Positions 45,728 through 53,213 of a DNA stretch of 64,000 nt are shown here, one piece after another. Made by a program: the position numbers and the translations under genes. Positions within the stretch are counted from its first letter, which is position 1, and each line of letters opens with the position of its first letter. The notes beneath the pieces were generated by a model. That model did not search any database, had not been told where the DNA came from, and was given only the letters and a program-made list of their open reading frames with translations. Source of the stretch: Streptomyces sp. NBC_01571 (GTDB lineage Bacteria; Actinomycetota; Actinomycetes; Streptomycetales; Streptomycetaceae); NCBI RefSeq assembly GCF_026339875.1, contig NZ_JAPEPZ010000001.1, positions 6,758,001 through 6,822,000 of the forward strand, read 5' to 3'.

Positions 45728-46783
45728 ATGCCTCAATCCATGCGCGCGCTCGTAGCCGGAAAGATCGGCGAGCCCGTCGATGTACTGCGGCTGGAATCCC
45801 GGCCTGTTCCCACGCCGGAAGCCGGTCAGGCGTTGATCCGGGTGACGGCGACTCCGATTCACGCCAGCGATCTGCACGTGCTGCGCGGCCGCTACGGTTT
45901 CTCCCCCGAGTTTCCCACGGTCGGCGGTCACATGGAATGCGTGGGCCGTATCGAGGCCCTGGGTCCGGATACCGAGGGGCTGAAGATCGGAGAGCGCGTG
46001 GTCGCCGTCGCGGTCCCGGCGGTACCCGGGCCGCCGGTGTCCGGCACTTGGCAGGAATACCTCGTCGCCGATAAACGACGGCTCCTGCCGATCCCCGACA
46101 GCCTGAGCGACTCCGACGCCTGCCAACTCGCCGTCAACCCGTTGACCGCGCTGCTCCTCGTGACGCGCGAACTCGACGTAAAGCCAGGTGAATGGCTGTT
46201 GCAGACGGCCGCGGGCTCCACCGTCGGCCGGCTCGTCATTCAGCTGGCCAGGCATCTGGGTATGCGCACGATCAATGTCGTGCGGCGGCGCGAGGCCGTC
46301 GAGGAGATCAAGGCGCTCGGCGGTGACGAGGTCATCTGCACCGAGGACGAGGACCTGTTGAAGCGAGTGGCGGAGATCGCGGGACCGGTCGGCGTGCGCA
46401 AGGCCACCGACTGCGTCGCGGGCCACGTCGGTGCCCAGGTGTCCCAAGCACTGGCCCCGGGAGGAGAGGTCGTGGTCTACGGCGCGCTCTCCACGCATCG
46501 GCAGACCGACCCGGCAGCGCTGACGATCCCGCTGCAGGCACGTTCGGTCATCTACGAGACCAAGACGGTCCGTGGCTTCTGGCTGAACCGCTGGTTCGGC
46601 ACGGCCTCACCCGAGGACGCATTGCGCGCGCTGTCCGAGGTCCTCGGTCTCGTCACCGACGGAGTGCTGAGCATCCCCCAGGGCCGGCCGTACCCGCTCG
46701 AACGCTTCCCGGAGGCCCTCGCGTTCGCCGAAACCCCCGCACATGGCGCCAAGCCGTTCTTCGTCTTCAACACCGAGAGATAG
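45728..46783 (+). CDS. Medium-chain NADPH-dependent reductase (enoyl-thioester/quinone reductase type)
   Basis: The protein is 351 aa. The N-terminal GroES-like domain (~5-125) lacks the zinc-ligand Cys cluster of alcohol dehydrogenases. The Rossmann domain has LLQTAAGSTVGRLVIQLARHLGMRTINVVRR, close to the AASSAVG motif of mitochondrial-type enoyl reductases (Etr1/MECR). It probably uses NADPH to reduce an unsaturated thioester or ketone. The ATG at 45728 has GAAAGG 8 nt upstream. It lies 222 bp after the second NTF2-like gene; the same operon is likely but not certain. Confidence 0.82.
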   Translation: MPQSMRALVAGKIGEPVDVLRLESRPVPTPEAGQALIRVTATPIHASDLHVLRGRYGFSPEFPTVGGHMECVGRIEALGPDTEGLKIGERVVAVAVPAVPGPPVSGTWQEYLVADKRRLLPIPDSLSDSDACQLAVNPLTALLLVTRELDVKPGEWLLQTAAGSTVGRLVIQLARHLGMRTINVVRRREAVEEIKALGGDEVICTEDEDLLKRVAEIAGPVGVRKATDCVAGHVGAQVSQALAPGGEVVVYGALSTHRQTDPAALTIPLQARSVIYETKTVRGFWLNRWFGTASPEDALRALSEVLGLVTDGVLSIPQGRPYPLERFPEALAFAETPAHGAKPFFVFNTER

Positions 46784-46809
46784 GACGCGGCCCTGCCGGT
46801 GCCGATGCC

Positions 46810-46875
46810 GGTGCCGGCAGCGGTGGCGGTGTCGTCGGTGGCGGTGGCGGTGGCGTCGGCGGCGGGGCTGGGGGT
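46810..46875. repeat. GGC-rich triplet/hexamer low-complexity tract
   Basis: GCGGTGGCGGTG-type repeats with GTCGTCGG interruptions fill this stretch between the reductase gene and the chimeric remnant. Confidence 0.6.
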
Positions 46876-47066
46876 CCGCCAAGGCCCGGGCCGCCGACAC
46901 CCCGGCCAGACCACACCGCCCGGTCAGCCGACAAGGAGGGGGCATCGAGCCGACATCCGCATCAGGTTCGGCTCGTCCAACGGGTCGCTTCGATCGACTC
47001 GTCAGATCCGCTCCCACCAGAAGGAGCCGGCCCCGCCAGGAAGGCTGCAAGCAGGAAGGCTGCAAG

Positions 47067-47258
47067 ATGGCTGACAAGACGAAACCGATGTACCTGGGCG
47101 CGGCGACCCGGCCCGACAGCGCACGGACTACTACCCCTCCTGGCTGGACGACTTCGCCGACGACATGACGATTGGAGGGCTCGGTCCTGAACGGGGTCGT
47201 AGGCGGGGCCGAGGACGTCCGCACGGTGCTGTCCTATGCGCGCACCCTGTACGACCTT
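47067..47258 (+). pseudogene. Truncated copy of the NTF2-like gene (44600-45043)
   Basis: The text begins MADKTKPMYLGAATRP and, after a 1-nt deletion relative to the parent gene, continues in another frame as YYPSWLDDFADDMT and then SVLNG...AEDVRTVLSYARTLYD. These parts parallel DYYPPWLDNLADDVT, VFRGTIHGAKDVFAILSYARTLYD of the intact gene. At least two frameshifts are needed. A duplicated 15-bp segment (GGAAGGCTGCAAGCA) sits just upstream. The copy breaks off at the Tyr-Asp codons, where an integrase fragment takes over. Confidence 0.8.
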
Positions 47259-47428
47259 CGCCACTCCGCTCTGTCGACACGGCTCAACGCGGGGGTCGAC
47301 CCGACCGAGGTCGCCGAACGGGCGGGCAACAGTGTCGAGATCCTGTTGGGCCGCTACGCCAAGCGCATTGACGGGCGGCAGGAGATCGCCAACCGGAGAT
47401 CGAGGAACTGTTGCGCGAGTACGAGTGA
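47250..47428 (+). pseudogene. C-terminal remnant of a tyrosine (phage-type) integrase
   Basis: From the shared Tyr-Asp codons the frame reads LRHSALSTRLNAGVDPTEVA, with the catalytic R-H box of tyrosine recombinases, then ERAGNSVEILLGRYAKRIDG with the region around the nucleophile Tyr. After a 1-nt frameshift near 47396 it ends IEELLREYE-stop at 47428. The catalytic core's N-terminal 80% is missing. Confidence 0.85.
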
Positions 47429-47466
47429 GGCCGGAAGGTGTGCCTTGTCGCTGGCCCGCATCCCTG

Positions 47467-47841
47467 TCAGGCTCCTGAGCGCGCTTTCAGGGACTGGCGG
47501 AAGTCGAGGTACGAGAGCGCTATGACCAGAAGCGGAACAATAATCCATAGCAGGGCGTAGCGGAGCCGGCCTTCGGTCAGAGCAGCGACAAGAACCACTG
47601 CGAAGGCGCTTCCGACGAAGCCGAAGAACTGCCGGTAGGAGCGGAAACCACCGACCATGGCCGCGTGGCTTGCGGCGGGATCGTCTTCTTCGGCGAACGC
47701 GGTACGCATGGGGTGGCTGTCGTCCTCACGCCTGGCTCGCTGCCAGGCGAAGAACCAGCGTCCGAGCGCGTAGAGGACGAACGTTCCCAGAAAGATCCAC
47801 CACTCGGTGGCATTGTCGGGCAATGAGCGCGCCAGTGTCAT
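47467..47841 (-). CDS. Small membrane protein
   Basis: The protein is about 124 aa from the ATG at 47841 (MTLARSLPDNATEWWIF). There are three hydrophobic segments (IFLGTFVLYALGRWFFAW; FFGFVGSAFAVVLVAAL; YALLWIIVPLLVIALSYL) with a charged loop (REDDSHPMRTAFAEEDDPAA) between the first two. I recognise no family. It sits between the integrase scar and the tRNA fragment. The start has a weak ribosome binding site. Confidence 0.6.
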   Translation of the reverse strand: MTLARSLPDNATEWWIFLGTFVLYALGRWFFAWQRARREDDSHPMRTAFAEEDDPAASHAAMVGGFRSYRQFFGFVGSAFAVVLVAALTEGRLRYALLWIIVPLLVIALSYLDFRQSLKARSGA

Positions 47842-48093
47842 GGACGCCGGATTCCCCAGGCTCGGGGGAGTAGACGGTTCCGCGTTCGCGCTGGAGCCGA
47901 CGCTGCGGGCTCCTCTTGGACAATCGGGCAGTTGACCAGGGAAGTTGCTCCAAGATCCTTTCCCCGAGTAGTCCACAGACGCCGACACGGGGCCGCTCAG
48001 GGCGGCATTCGGCTGCACATGGCTGTAGATACGCGAAGACCCCGGCCTCAGCGTTTCCGCTGGTGACGGGGTCTTTGGGCACCTCATAAGGGG

Positions 48094-48134
48094 TGCCCCC
48101 GGCAGGATTCGAACCTGCGCACACGGCTCCGGAG
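48094..48134 (-). other. tRNA-Arg(CCG) 3' fragment, putative attachment site
   Basis: Read on the minus strand, the 41 bp contain the anticodon loop CTCCGGA, the 3' half of the anticodon stem, the variable loop, the T arm with GGTTCGAATCC and the acceptor CGGGGGC plus A. The 5' half is absent: the bases before the loop do not pair with the stem and no GCCCCCG follows upstream. Fragments like this are left when an integrase recombines in a tRNA gene. The intact tRNA would be at the far end of the element. Confidence 0.85.
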
Positions 48135-48212
48135 GGCCCTTCAGGCTTCGGTAAAGACGCTGGTCACACGGACGAAACCAGTGGGTCGAGTTCGCGCCGT
48201 CCACGGATGGTC

Positions 48213-48246
48213 CACGGCCTGGCGTCGCTAGCTGCGCCAGGCCGTG
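48213..48246 (-). terminator. Hairpin downstream of the small membrane-protein gene
   Basis: There is a perfect 12-bp inverted repeat (CACGGCCTGGCG / CGCCAGGCCGTG) with a 10-nt loop, 20 bp beyond the stop of the gene at 48266-48481. Confidence 0.65.
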
Positions 48247-48265
48247 CGCTCAACCACGGTTCTTC

Positions 48266-48481
48266 TCAGAGGAGGAACCAGTAGTTCCCGCCCGCGACAC
48301 CGACGGCCGCCGCCAGGAGCATGAGGAAGGCCGGCGACACCGACAGAGAAACGGACAGGTCGAAATGCTTGCCGACGGAAACGCGAACATGCCGGAGGGT
48401 GGCAGCCTGGCGAGCCGGGGCCTGCAGACCGGCCTGGCTGTTCTGGCTCGCGTTGACGGACGTGTCATGCTGGTCGTTCAT
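48266..48481 (-). CDS. Small single-pass membrane protein
   Basis: The protein is 71 aa, MNDQHDTSVNASQNSQAGLQ..., with a polar N-terminus and one C-terminal membrane helix (SPAFLMLLAAAVGVAGGNYWFLL). The ATG at 48481 has AAGGGGG 7 nt upstream. It is isolated between two hairpins, so it forms its own transcription unit. It is the first gene inside the putative island. No family is recognised. Tail-anchored small proteins of this size may act as toxins or as effectors. Confidence 0.6.
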   Translation of the reverse strand: MNDQHDTSVNASQNSQAGLQAPARQAATLRHVRVSVGKHFDLSVSLSVSPAFLMLLAAAVGVAGGNYWFLL

Positions 48482-48586
48482 AGGTAACCCCCTTCGCGGT
48501 GGGGCGTCGCCGCTCTCGCGGCCTACGAACCTGATGTCGGCGACGCCCCCGCCCACCCCGCCTGCTTGTGCAGAAGAGGACAAAAA

Positions 48587-48620
48587 GGGGCCCCACTCCG
48601 GTAAGCCGGAGTGGGGCCCC
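48587..48620 (-). terminator. Strong intrinsic terminator
   Basis: A perfect 15-bp inverted repeat (GGGGCCCCACTCCGG / CCGGAGTGGGGCCCC) with loop TAAG is followed, on the minus strand, by TTTTT. It would end leftward transcription from the transporter gene. Confidence 0.9.
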
Positions 48621-48641
48621 TCAATGCTACTGAGACGGTAG

Positions 48642-48651
48642 CGAGTTACCG
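48642..48651. promoter_or_regulatory. CGAGTTACCG motif, copy 1
   Basis: The decamer CGAGTTACCG occurs here and again at 52289-52298 in the que/dpd promoter region. Here it is part of GGTA-GCGAGT-TACC (48637-48650). It lies upstream of the small membrane-protein gene (48481). A shared regulator site is possible. Confidence 0.35.
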
Positions 48652-48817
48652 AGAAGTAGGTCAACTCGCCGTACTTCCGCCGAAGTTGCTGACCCCCACC
48701 TGCAACGGCACGGCCTCTGCGGCGACGCAAAAGCCGGGAACTCCACTCTCCCGTAGGGCCTGAGCGAAGGCGATTGCGGTGAGGTTCCTGCAGTGCGTGG
48801 AGGACAGGTTGGGGCGG

Positions 48818-49333
48818 TCAGGCGATAACGCGGGAGCGGCGACGCAGTAGCGCCAGGACTACGACGGCCGCGAAAGTCATCCACGCTTTGCCGAGGATTT
48901 GCCCAGGAAGGTAATTGAAGGAGCCGAAAGCAAGGTGGAGGAACAAGAGACTGTCGGCCAGAAGTCCGACGGCGTTCGAGGCCAGTATCGCGACCAGTAG
49001 TCCTCGCTTGCGCAAGGGCTCGTAGACGACGAAGTCCATGGTTTCAGCGACGGCGAAGGCGACCGCTGACGCGGTGGCGAGGCTGGGGTCAGCGAGAAGG
49101 TAGGAGAGGACCGTGCCGATGGCTATGGCGGCGAGGACGGCGCCTCGGCCGACCGCCTCCCGTGCAAGGTCGCGCAGTACAAGCGCCAGGCCGACGAGGT
49201 AGACGCCGGCTGGCGCGACGTAACCGAAGCCGACGGGTACCGCGCCGAAATGAGTGACGGCCAAGTTGGCGGCCGGAATAGTAGCGATGTAAGCGATGAG
49301 TGTGGCAATACCGGCAGGAGCGGGAGACTTCAC
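48818..49333 (-). CDS. VUT/YhhQ-type queuosine-precursor transporter
   Basis: The protein is 171 aa, GTG start. About five membrane helices (IATLIAYIATIPAANLAV; VAPAGVYLVGLALVLRDLA; GAVLAAIAIGTVLSYLLA; LLVAILASNAVGLLADSLLF; AWMTFAAVVVLALL). The conserved stretches PAGVYLVGLALVLRDLAREAVG and AETMDFVVYEPLRKRG match VUT/YhhQ proteins that take up preQ0/preQ1. Placed beside preQ0-synthesis genes it may import or export a 7-deazaguanine. A terminator and a 395-bp gap separate it from the que operon, so it is an independent unit. Confidence 0.85.
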   Translation of the reverse strand: MKSPAPAGIATLIAYIATIPAANLAVTHFGAVPVGFGYVAPAGVYLVGLALVLRDLAREAVGRGAVLAAIAIGTVLSYLLADPSLATASAVAFAVAETMDFVVYEPLRKRGLLVAILASNAVGLLADSLLFLHLAFGSFNYLPGQILGKAWMTFAAVVVLALLRRRSRVIA

Positions 49334-49677
49334 GATCTACTTTCTGTCTCGGTAGTGGGGTGGTGCGCTCGGCTCCAGCGGGGAACGGGCGGTGGGGCGA
49401 ACGTGCAGACAGCACAGCACACGGCACTGACATGCCTAAGGCGTCGGTCCGTGCTGCGGTGCTGGGGCAAGTGCCTGATTCCGGCGGTGCAAGGTCCGCG
49501 TGGGGCAGGCGGCGATGCCGCGCTGAGGGGCTCGGGTGGGTCCCTCTACGGCGGGCGCGCCAGACAGGGGGCGGGTGCCGGGCCGCTGTAAGGATTGCCG
49601 GGCGCGTGCGTAACCGCCAGTGGGGGCGTCCCACGGGCTCGGGTGGAACCAGGCGCCTTGCCGACGCAGGCGCGGCG
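49334..49677. other. Spacer upstream of the transporter gene
   Basis: About 345 bp with no gene. It should contain the transporter's promoter and a leader. I searched for preQ1-type riboswitch patterns and found none that I could support. Confidence 0.45.
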
Positions 49678-49706
49678 CGGGAAGGGGGATGGCACCCCCC
49701 TTCCCG
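49678..49706 (-). terminator. Terminator after folE2
   Basis: There is a perfect 11-bp inverted repeat (CGGGAAGGGGG / CCCCCTTCCCG) with a 7-nt loop, 22 bp after the folE2 stop codon, marking the end of the que operon. Confidence 0.85.
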
Positions 49707-49727
49707 TCCTGGGGCGCGTGCGTGGGT

Positions 49728-50501
49728 TCAGCCAGAGAAGGTCAGGCTGGCAATGGCGTCGTGGCTATGAATGCTTTCCAGATTCTTCGCCCTGATCACA
49801 TGCTTTAGACCCTTTTCACGGCATACCAGGCTTATGTCGCGGATGATGTCTTCGACGAAAACGGGATGGTCGTAAGCCTGCATAGTGACGACGCGTTCGT
49901 CGGGCCGCTTGATGAGGGGCAGGACGGGGGCAGAACCGGAACTGCGCAGCAGATCGACGATTTCGTGGATCGCCAGGGGGTAGGGCGCGTCGGCGGTCCC
50001 AGTGACCGTGAGGGTGACTTCGCTGCGTTGGTTGTGGGCCCCGTAGTCGGAGATGGCCTTCGAACACGGGCACAGGCTGGTGACGTCGGTGGTCACTGTG
50101 GTCGCGATGGTGCAGGTGTCGGCTGTGATGCGGCCGGCGATGGTGACGTCGTGGGTTTGCCACGACTGCCGCTGACTTGCGGGTGCGGTCACGGCCGTGG
50201 CGACGGGTAGAGACAGAGCGATGGCCAAGGTCGGGGCTTCGAGCAGAGCGAGCCCTCGTTTGAGGGCGATGGGCAACTCCTGCGGGGCGAGGGTGGCCAC
50301 CTCCTCGTGCACCAGGGCGATCATGCGGCTCATGTGGGTGCCGCGCCGGTCGGCCTGCAGGCCGACGGTGACGCTGATGTCGGCGATACCGTGCTGGCGC
50401 GTGTGGCCGTCATCGAACGTGACGGGATAGCGCAGGCCGCTGATCCCTACTTCGTCGATGGCTACGCCGCGATGGTCGACCTCGTTTTGGATGTCGTGCA
50501 T
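49728..50501 (-). CDS. folE2: GTP cyclohydrolase IB (FolE2)
   Basis: The protein is 257 aa, a type IB cyclohydrolase. It carries the conserved VTTDVTSLCPCSKAIS motif with the metal/catalytic Cys, HNQRSEVTLTV, and a C-terminal VVCREKG-type helix (LVCREKGLKHVI). It makes 7,8-dihydroneopterin triphosphate from GTP, the first step towards preQ0. It is last in the leftward operon, 4 bp after queD. Type IB enzymes can work with metals other than zinc. A housekeeping FolE is expected elsewhere in the chromosome, so this copy likely serves the island. Confidence 0.93.
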   Translation of the reverse strand: MHDIQNEVDHRGVAIDEVGISGLRYPVTFDDGHTRQHGIADISVTVGLQADRRGTHMSRMIALVHEEVATLAPQELPIALKRGLALLEAPTLAIALSLPVATAVTAPASQRQSWQTHDVTIAGRITADTCTIATTVTTDVTSLCPCSKAISDYGAHNQRSEVTLTVTGTADAPYPLAIHEIVDLLRSSGSAPVLPLIKRPDERVVTMQAYDHPVFVEDIIRDISLVCREKGLKHVIRAKNLESIHSHDAIASLTFSG

Positions 50502-50505
50502 CCTG

Positions 50506-50862
50506 CTACTCGCCTCGGTAGGTGCAACCGGAGGTGCAGGTCTCGCGCACGGTGATCGCCGACAGAGCAGGGAGTTCTGCGGTCATCCGGTCCCAGATCC
50601 AGCGGGCCAGGTTCTCGCTGGTGGGGTTTTCCAGACCGTCGATGTCGTTCAGGTAGTAATGGTCGAGTTGTGCATCAATCGGCTTAAAAGCCTGCTTGAT
50701 GTCGCCGAAGTCCATCACCCAGCCCGCTTCCGGATCGACGGGTGCCTCCACGTGCACGGTGACCTTGTAAGAGTGGCCGTGCAGTCGGGCGCACTTGTGG
50801 CCCTCGGGCACGCGCGGCAGGCGGTGGGCTGCTTCGAAGGTGAACTCGCGAAAGATTTCCAT
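50506..50862 (-). CDS. queD: 6-carboxy-tetrahydropterin synthase (QueD)
   Basis: The protein is 118 aa. Zinc and catalytic motifs: FEAAHRLP (first His), [12 protein letters not shown] (catalytic Cys and His pair), and [12 protein letters not shown]. It converts dihydroneopterin triphosphate to 6-carboxy-tetrahydropterin. The ATG overlaps the queE stop (TAATG), so it is translationally coupled. Second step of preQ0 synthesis. Confidence 0.95.
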   Translation of the reverse strand: MEIFREFTFEAAHRLPRVPEGHKCARLHGHSYKVTVHVEAPVDPEAGWVMDFGDIKQAFKPIDAQLDHYYLNDIDGLENPTSENLARWIWDRMTAELPALSAITVRETCTSGCTYRGE

Positions 50863-51497
50863 TACTGAATTCCCAGATACTTGTGCGTCTGGAGAGAGAG
50901 TGTCCAGCGCGGGTTCTTCATGCAGTACTCGACAGCGGCGCGGGTGTGGTCCTCGCGGTGGGCGTCATCCAGCGGTTGTAGTCGGAAGTGCTGGAAGTCG
51001 AGCCCTTCGAACTGGGCCGGGTCGCCGCCGGCCTGGGGGTAGACCAGTTTCAGTTCATCCCCGCTGGTCAAGATCAGGTCGGAGCCGATCTTGGGGCTGA
51101 CGCACAGCCAGTCGATGCCGTGGGGAGCCGGCCGGGTGCCATTGGTTTCCACCGCTACTTCGAAGCCACGGCCGTGCAGGGCGGCGATGGCGTCCTCGTC
51201 CAACTGCAGCAGGGGCTCGCCGCCGGTACACACCACGAACCGGTGGGCACGATCGGTGCTGGGCCAGGCGGCCTCGACGGCATCGGCGAGATCCTCCGCA
51301 GTGCCGAACCGGCCGCCACCTTCTCCGTCGGTGCCGACGAAGTCGGTGTCGCAGAACTGGCAGATGGCGCGGGAGCGGTCTGCTTCCCGGCCCGTCCACA
51401 GGTTGCAGCGGGAAAAGCGGCAGAAGACCGCCGGGCGGCCGGCGTGACTGCCCTCTCCCTGCAGGGTGTAGAAAATCTCTTTGATCAGATAGGTCAT
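50862..51497 (-). CDS. queE: 7-carboxy-7-deazaguanine synthase (QueE), radical SAM
   Basis: The protein is 211 aa, starting [20 protein letters not shown]. The radical SAM cluster motif is C-x14-C-x2-C (CNLWTG...ICQFCDTDF), the variant with an inserted loop known for some QueE enzymes. [10 protein letters not shown] and VAVETNGT complete the site. It forms CDG (7-carboxy-7-deazaguanine). The ATG lies 2 bp after the queC stop. An upstream in-frame start (51578) would overlap queC by far and is not used. Confidence 0.95.
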   Translation of the reverse strand: MTYLIKEIFYTLQGEGSHAGRPAVFCRFSRCNLWTGREADRSRAICQFCDTDFVGTDGEGGGRFGTAEDLADAVEAAWPSTDRAHRFVVCTGGEPLLQLDEDAIAALHGRGFEVAVETNGTRPAPHGIDWLCVSPKIGSDLILTSGDELKLVYPQAGGDPAQFEGLDFQHFRLQPLDDAHREDHTRAAVEYCMKNPRWTLSLQTHKYLGIQ

Positions 51498-51499
51498 GT

Positions 51500-52195
51500 T
51501 CAGGCGCTCTGGTACCGGACAGGGTCGGTGACGCCGGCTTCGGCGAAGCCCTTCAGGCGCAGCAGGCACGTGTCGCACTTACCGCAGGCCTGACCCTGGT
51601 CATCGGGGTCGTAGCAGGAGGAGGTGAGGGAGTAGTCCACGCCCAGGCGCAAGCCTTCGCGCACGATGTCGGCCTTGGACATGGCGATCAGGGGGGAGTG
51701 CAGCGTCATCCGGGAGGTGCCCTCCACGCCCGCCCGGGTCGCCAGGTTCGCCATGGTGGCAAAGGCGTCCATGTACTCGGGGCGGCAGTCGGGGTAGCCG
51801 CTGTAGTCCACGGCGGTGACTCCGGTGAAGATGTCGCTGGCGCCTACGGTCTCGGCGAAAGCCAGTGCGAACGACAGGAAGATCGTGTTGCGGGCCGGCA
51901 CGTAGGTGATCGGCACCCCGCCGTCCTCGACGTCATCCAGCGACTCGTGCTTGGGAACCTCGATGTCGGCGGTCAGGGCAGAGCCACCGAAGACCCGCAG
52001 ATCGATGTCGGCGATGACGTGCCGGGCCACCCCCTGGACCTCGGCAACGCGCTTGGCGGCTTCCAGTTCGATGCTGTGCCGCTGGCCATAGCGGAAGCTG
52101 AGCGCATAGGGAGTGAACCCCTGGTCCTTGGCGATGGCCAGCACCGTGGTCGAGTCCAGGCCGCCGCTCAGCAACACGATCGCGGGACGGTCCAT
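51500..52195 (-). CDS. queC: 7-cyano-7-deazaguanine (preQ0) synthase (QueC)
   Basis: The protein is 231 aa. PP-loop [10 protein letters not shown] near the N-terminus and a C-terminal zinc site with CYDP...[12 protein letters not shown] (four Cys). It converts CDG to preQ0 with ATP and ammonia. It is first in the leftward operon, with AAGGGAG before the ATG. No queF (preQ0 to preQ1) is seen, so the pathway stops at preQ0, as expected when the product is used for DNA rather than only for tRNA. Confidence 0.96.
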   Translation of the reverse strand: MDRPAIVLLSGGLDSTTVLAIAKDQGFTPYALSFRYGQRHSIELEAAKRVAEVQGVARHVIADIDLRVFGGSALTADIEVPKHESLDDVEDGGVPITYVPARNTIFLSFALAFAETVGASDIFTGVTAVDYSGYPDCRPEYMDAFATMANLATRAGVEGTSRMTLHSPLIAMSKADIVREGLRLGVDYSLTSSCYDPDDQGQACGKCDTCLLRLKGFAEAGVTDPVRYQSA

Positions 52196-52319
52196 GCTGT
52201 CACTCCCTTATCCGAAGTCCAGTTGCCTCAGTCGAGGCAGACGCAGCCTACCCCTCTAACTAGCGGCTACAGTAATCACAACAACAAACGAGTTACCGGA
52301 ACCCAGGGGTCTAGCCGCA
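52196..52319. promoter_or_regulatory. Divergent promoter region of the que and dpd operons
   Basis: This 124-bp spacer is AT-richer than its neighbours. It holds a 6-bp stem hairpin TGCCTC-AGTC-GAGGCA (52224-52239) in the queC leader and the decamer CGAGTTACCG at 52289-52298, also found at 48642-48651. One or both may be operators coupling precursor synthesis to the modification genes. Confidence 0.5.
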
Positions 52320-53213
52320 GTGAACGAGTTGCCGATCGTGGTCACCTGCACGGACCGGAAAGCGTCCCCTCCCACGGCAGACCTGCAGGCCCGCACCCTG
52401 ATGGCTGCCGACCTGCCCCAGCGGGCCGAGGAGTGGGCGCACCGACTGCACACCACGCCGAGCAGGCATACGGCGCTGGAGGACCTGTACCGGGGAGACC
52501 AGTGGAAACGCGCCCTCGCGCTCACCCGCGCTGCATCCCAAGCAGGCTTCACCCCCCGCCTGTATGCAGCCTCCGCAGGCCTGGGCCTACGTCCAGTCTC
52601 CAGCCCCGCCCCCTCCTACGCCGCGACTTTCCTGCCCCGGCACGCAGATTCCGTGGCTTCCTCCAACGCCCAGACCTCCCAGTGGTGGGATCATCTGCAA
52701 CGCTTGGACGGCACCCGCGACCTGCCCCAGATCGCCGGCGCCGCAGGACGCGCCCTCGTCGTGCTGTCCGCGCCCTATGCCCAGGCCATGCACCACGACC
52801 TGCTCGCCCTCGCTGATACCGCCACCGACGTCGTCCTGATCGGTGGCGCCACCGACATCGAGGGCATACGGCGCGTGCCCGCCAACGCCGGCCTGCGCCA
52901 CGCCCTGGGCGGCACCCTGACCAGCCTCAACGTGCGCATGGCCGCCTCCTGGCTCGAGCACTGCACACCCGGACGCCTCACCGACCCCTCCGCCCAGCTG
53001 CGCTGGGAGGACTGGGCTGCCCAGACTGCCCGGCCTGAGCGCTACGACCGCAGACCGGTTACGGACGAGACCGTCATCGCCTTCATCGAAAAGGCGAAGG
53101 TCGCCTATCCCGGCGCTTCCCGTACCGGCCTGCTGCGCCGGTTTCGAGACGAGGGGATGGCCTGCGAACAAAAGCGTTTCGCAGGCCTGTACGAATCAAC
53201 GATTGGCCGCTGA
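52320..53213 (+). CDS. YaaA/DUF6884-like protein, DpdC candidate
   Basis: The protein is 297 aa, GTG start. The N-terminal ~90 residues run IVVTCTDRKAS...EDLYRGDQWKRALALTRA and LYAASAGLGLRPVSSPAPSYAATF; this is the order of conserved patches in YaaA/DUF6884-type proteins (CxxxK, LY..., SAxxGL, PY). A middle domain (ALVVLSAPYAQAMHHDLLALAD) and a C-terminal helical part (~240-297) follow. The gene is first in the rightward operon and overlaps the next gene by 1 nt (TGATG). In the Salmonella Dpd system DpdC turns inserted preQ0 into the amide (ADG); this protein is a reasonable candidate but I cannot confirm homology. Confidence 0.6.
   Translation: MNELPIVVTCTDRKASPPTADLQARTLMAADLPQRAEEWAHRLHTTPSRHTALEDLYRGDQWKRALALTRAASQAGFTPRLYAASAGLGLRPVSSPAPSYAATFLPRHADSVASSNAQTSQWWDHLQRLDGTRDLPQIAGAAGRALVVLSAPYAQAMHHDLLALADTATDVVLIGGATDIEGIRRVPANAGLRHALGGTLTSLNVRMAASWLEHCTPGRLTDPSAQLRWEDWAAQTARPERYDRRPVTDETVIAFIEKAKVAYPGASRTGLLRRFRDEGMACEQKRFAGLYESTIGR

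Noticed and set aside
48094..48134. Functional tRNA-Arg gene
   Set aside because: The 5' acceptor, D arm and 5' half of the anticodon stem are missing, so it cannot be a working tRNA.
49334..49480. PreQ1/preQ0 riboswitch upstream of the transporter gene
   Set aside because: I looked for preQ1-type pseudoknot and A-rich tail patterns and saw none. A covariance search would settle it.
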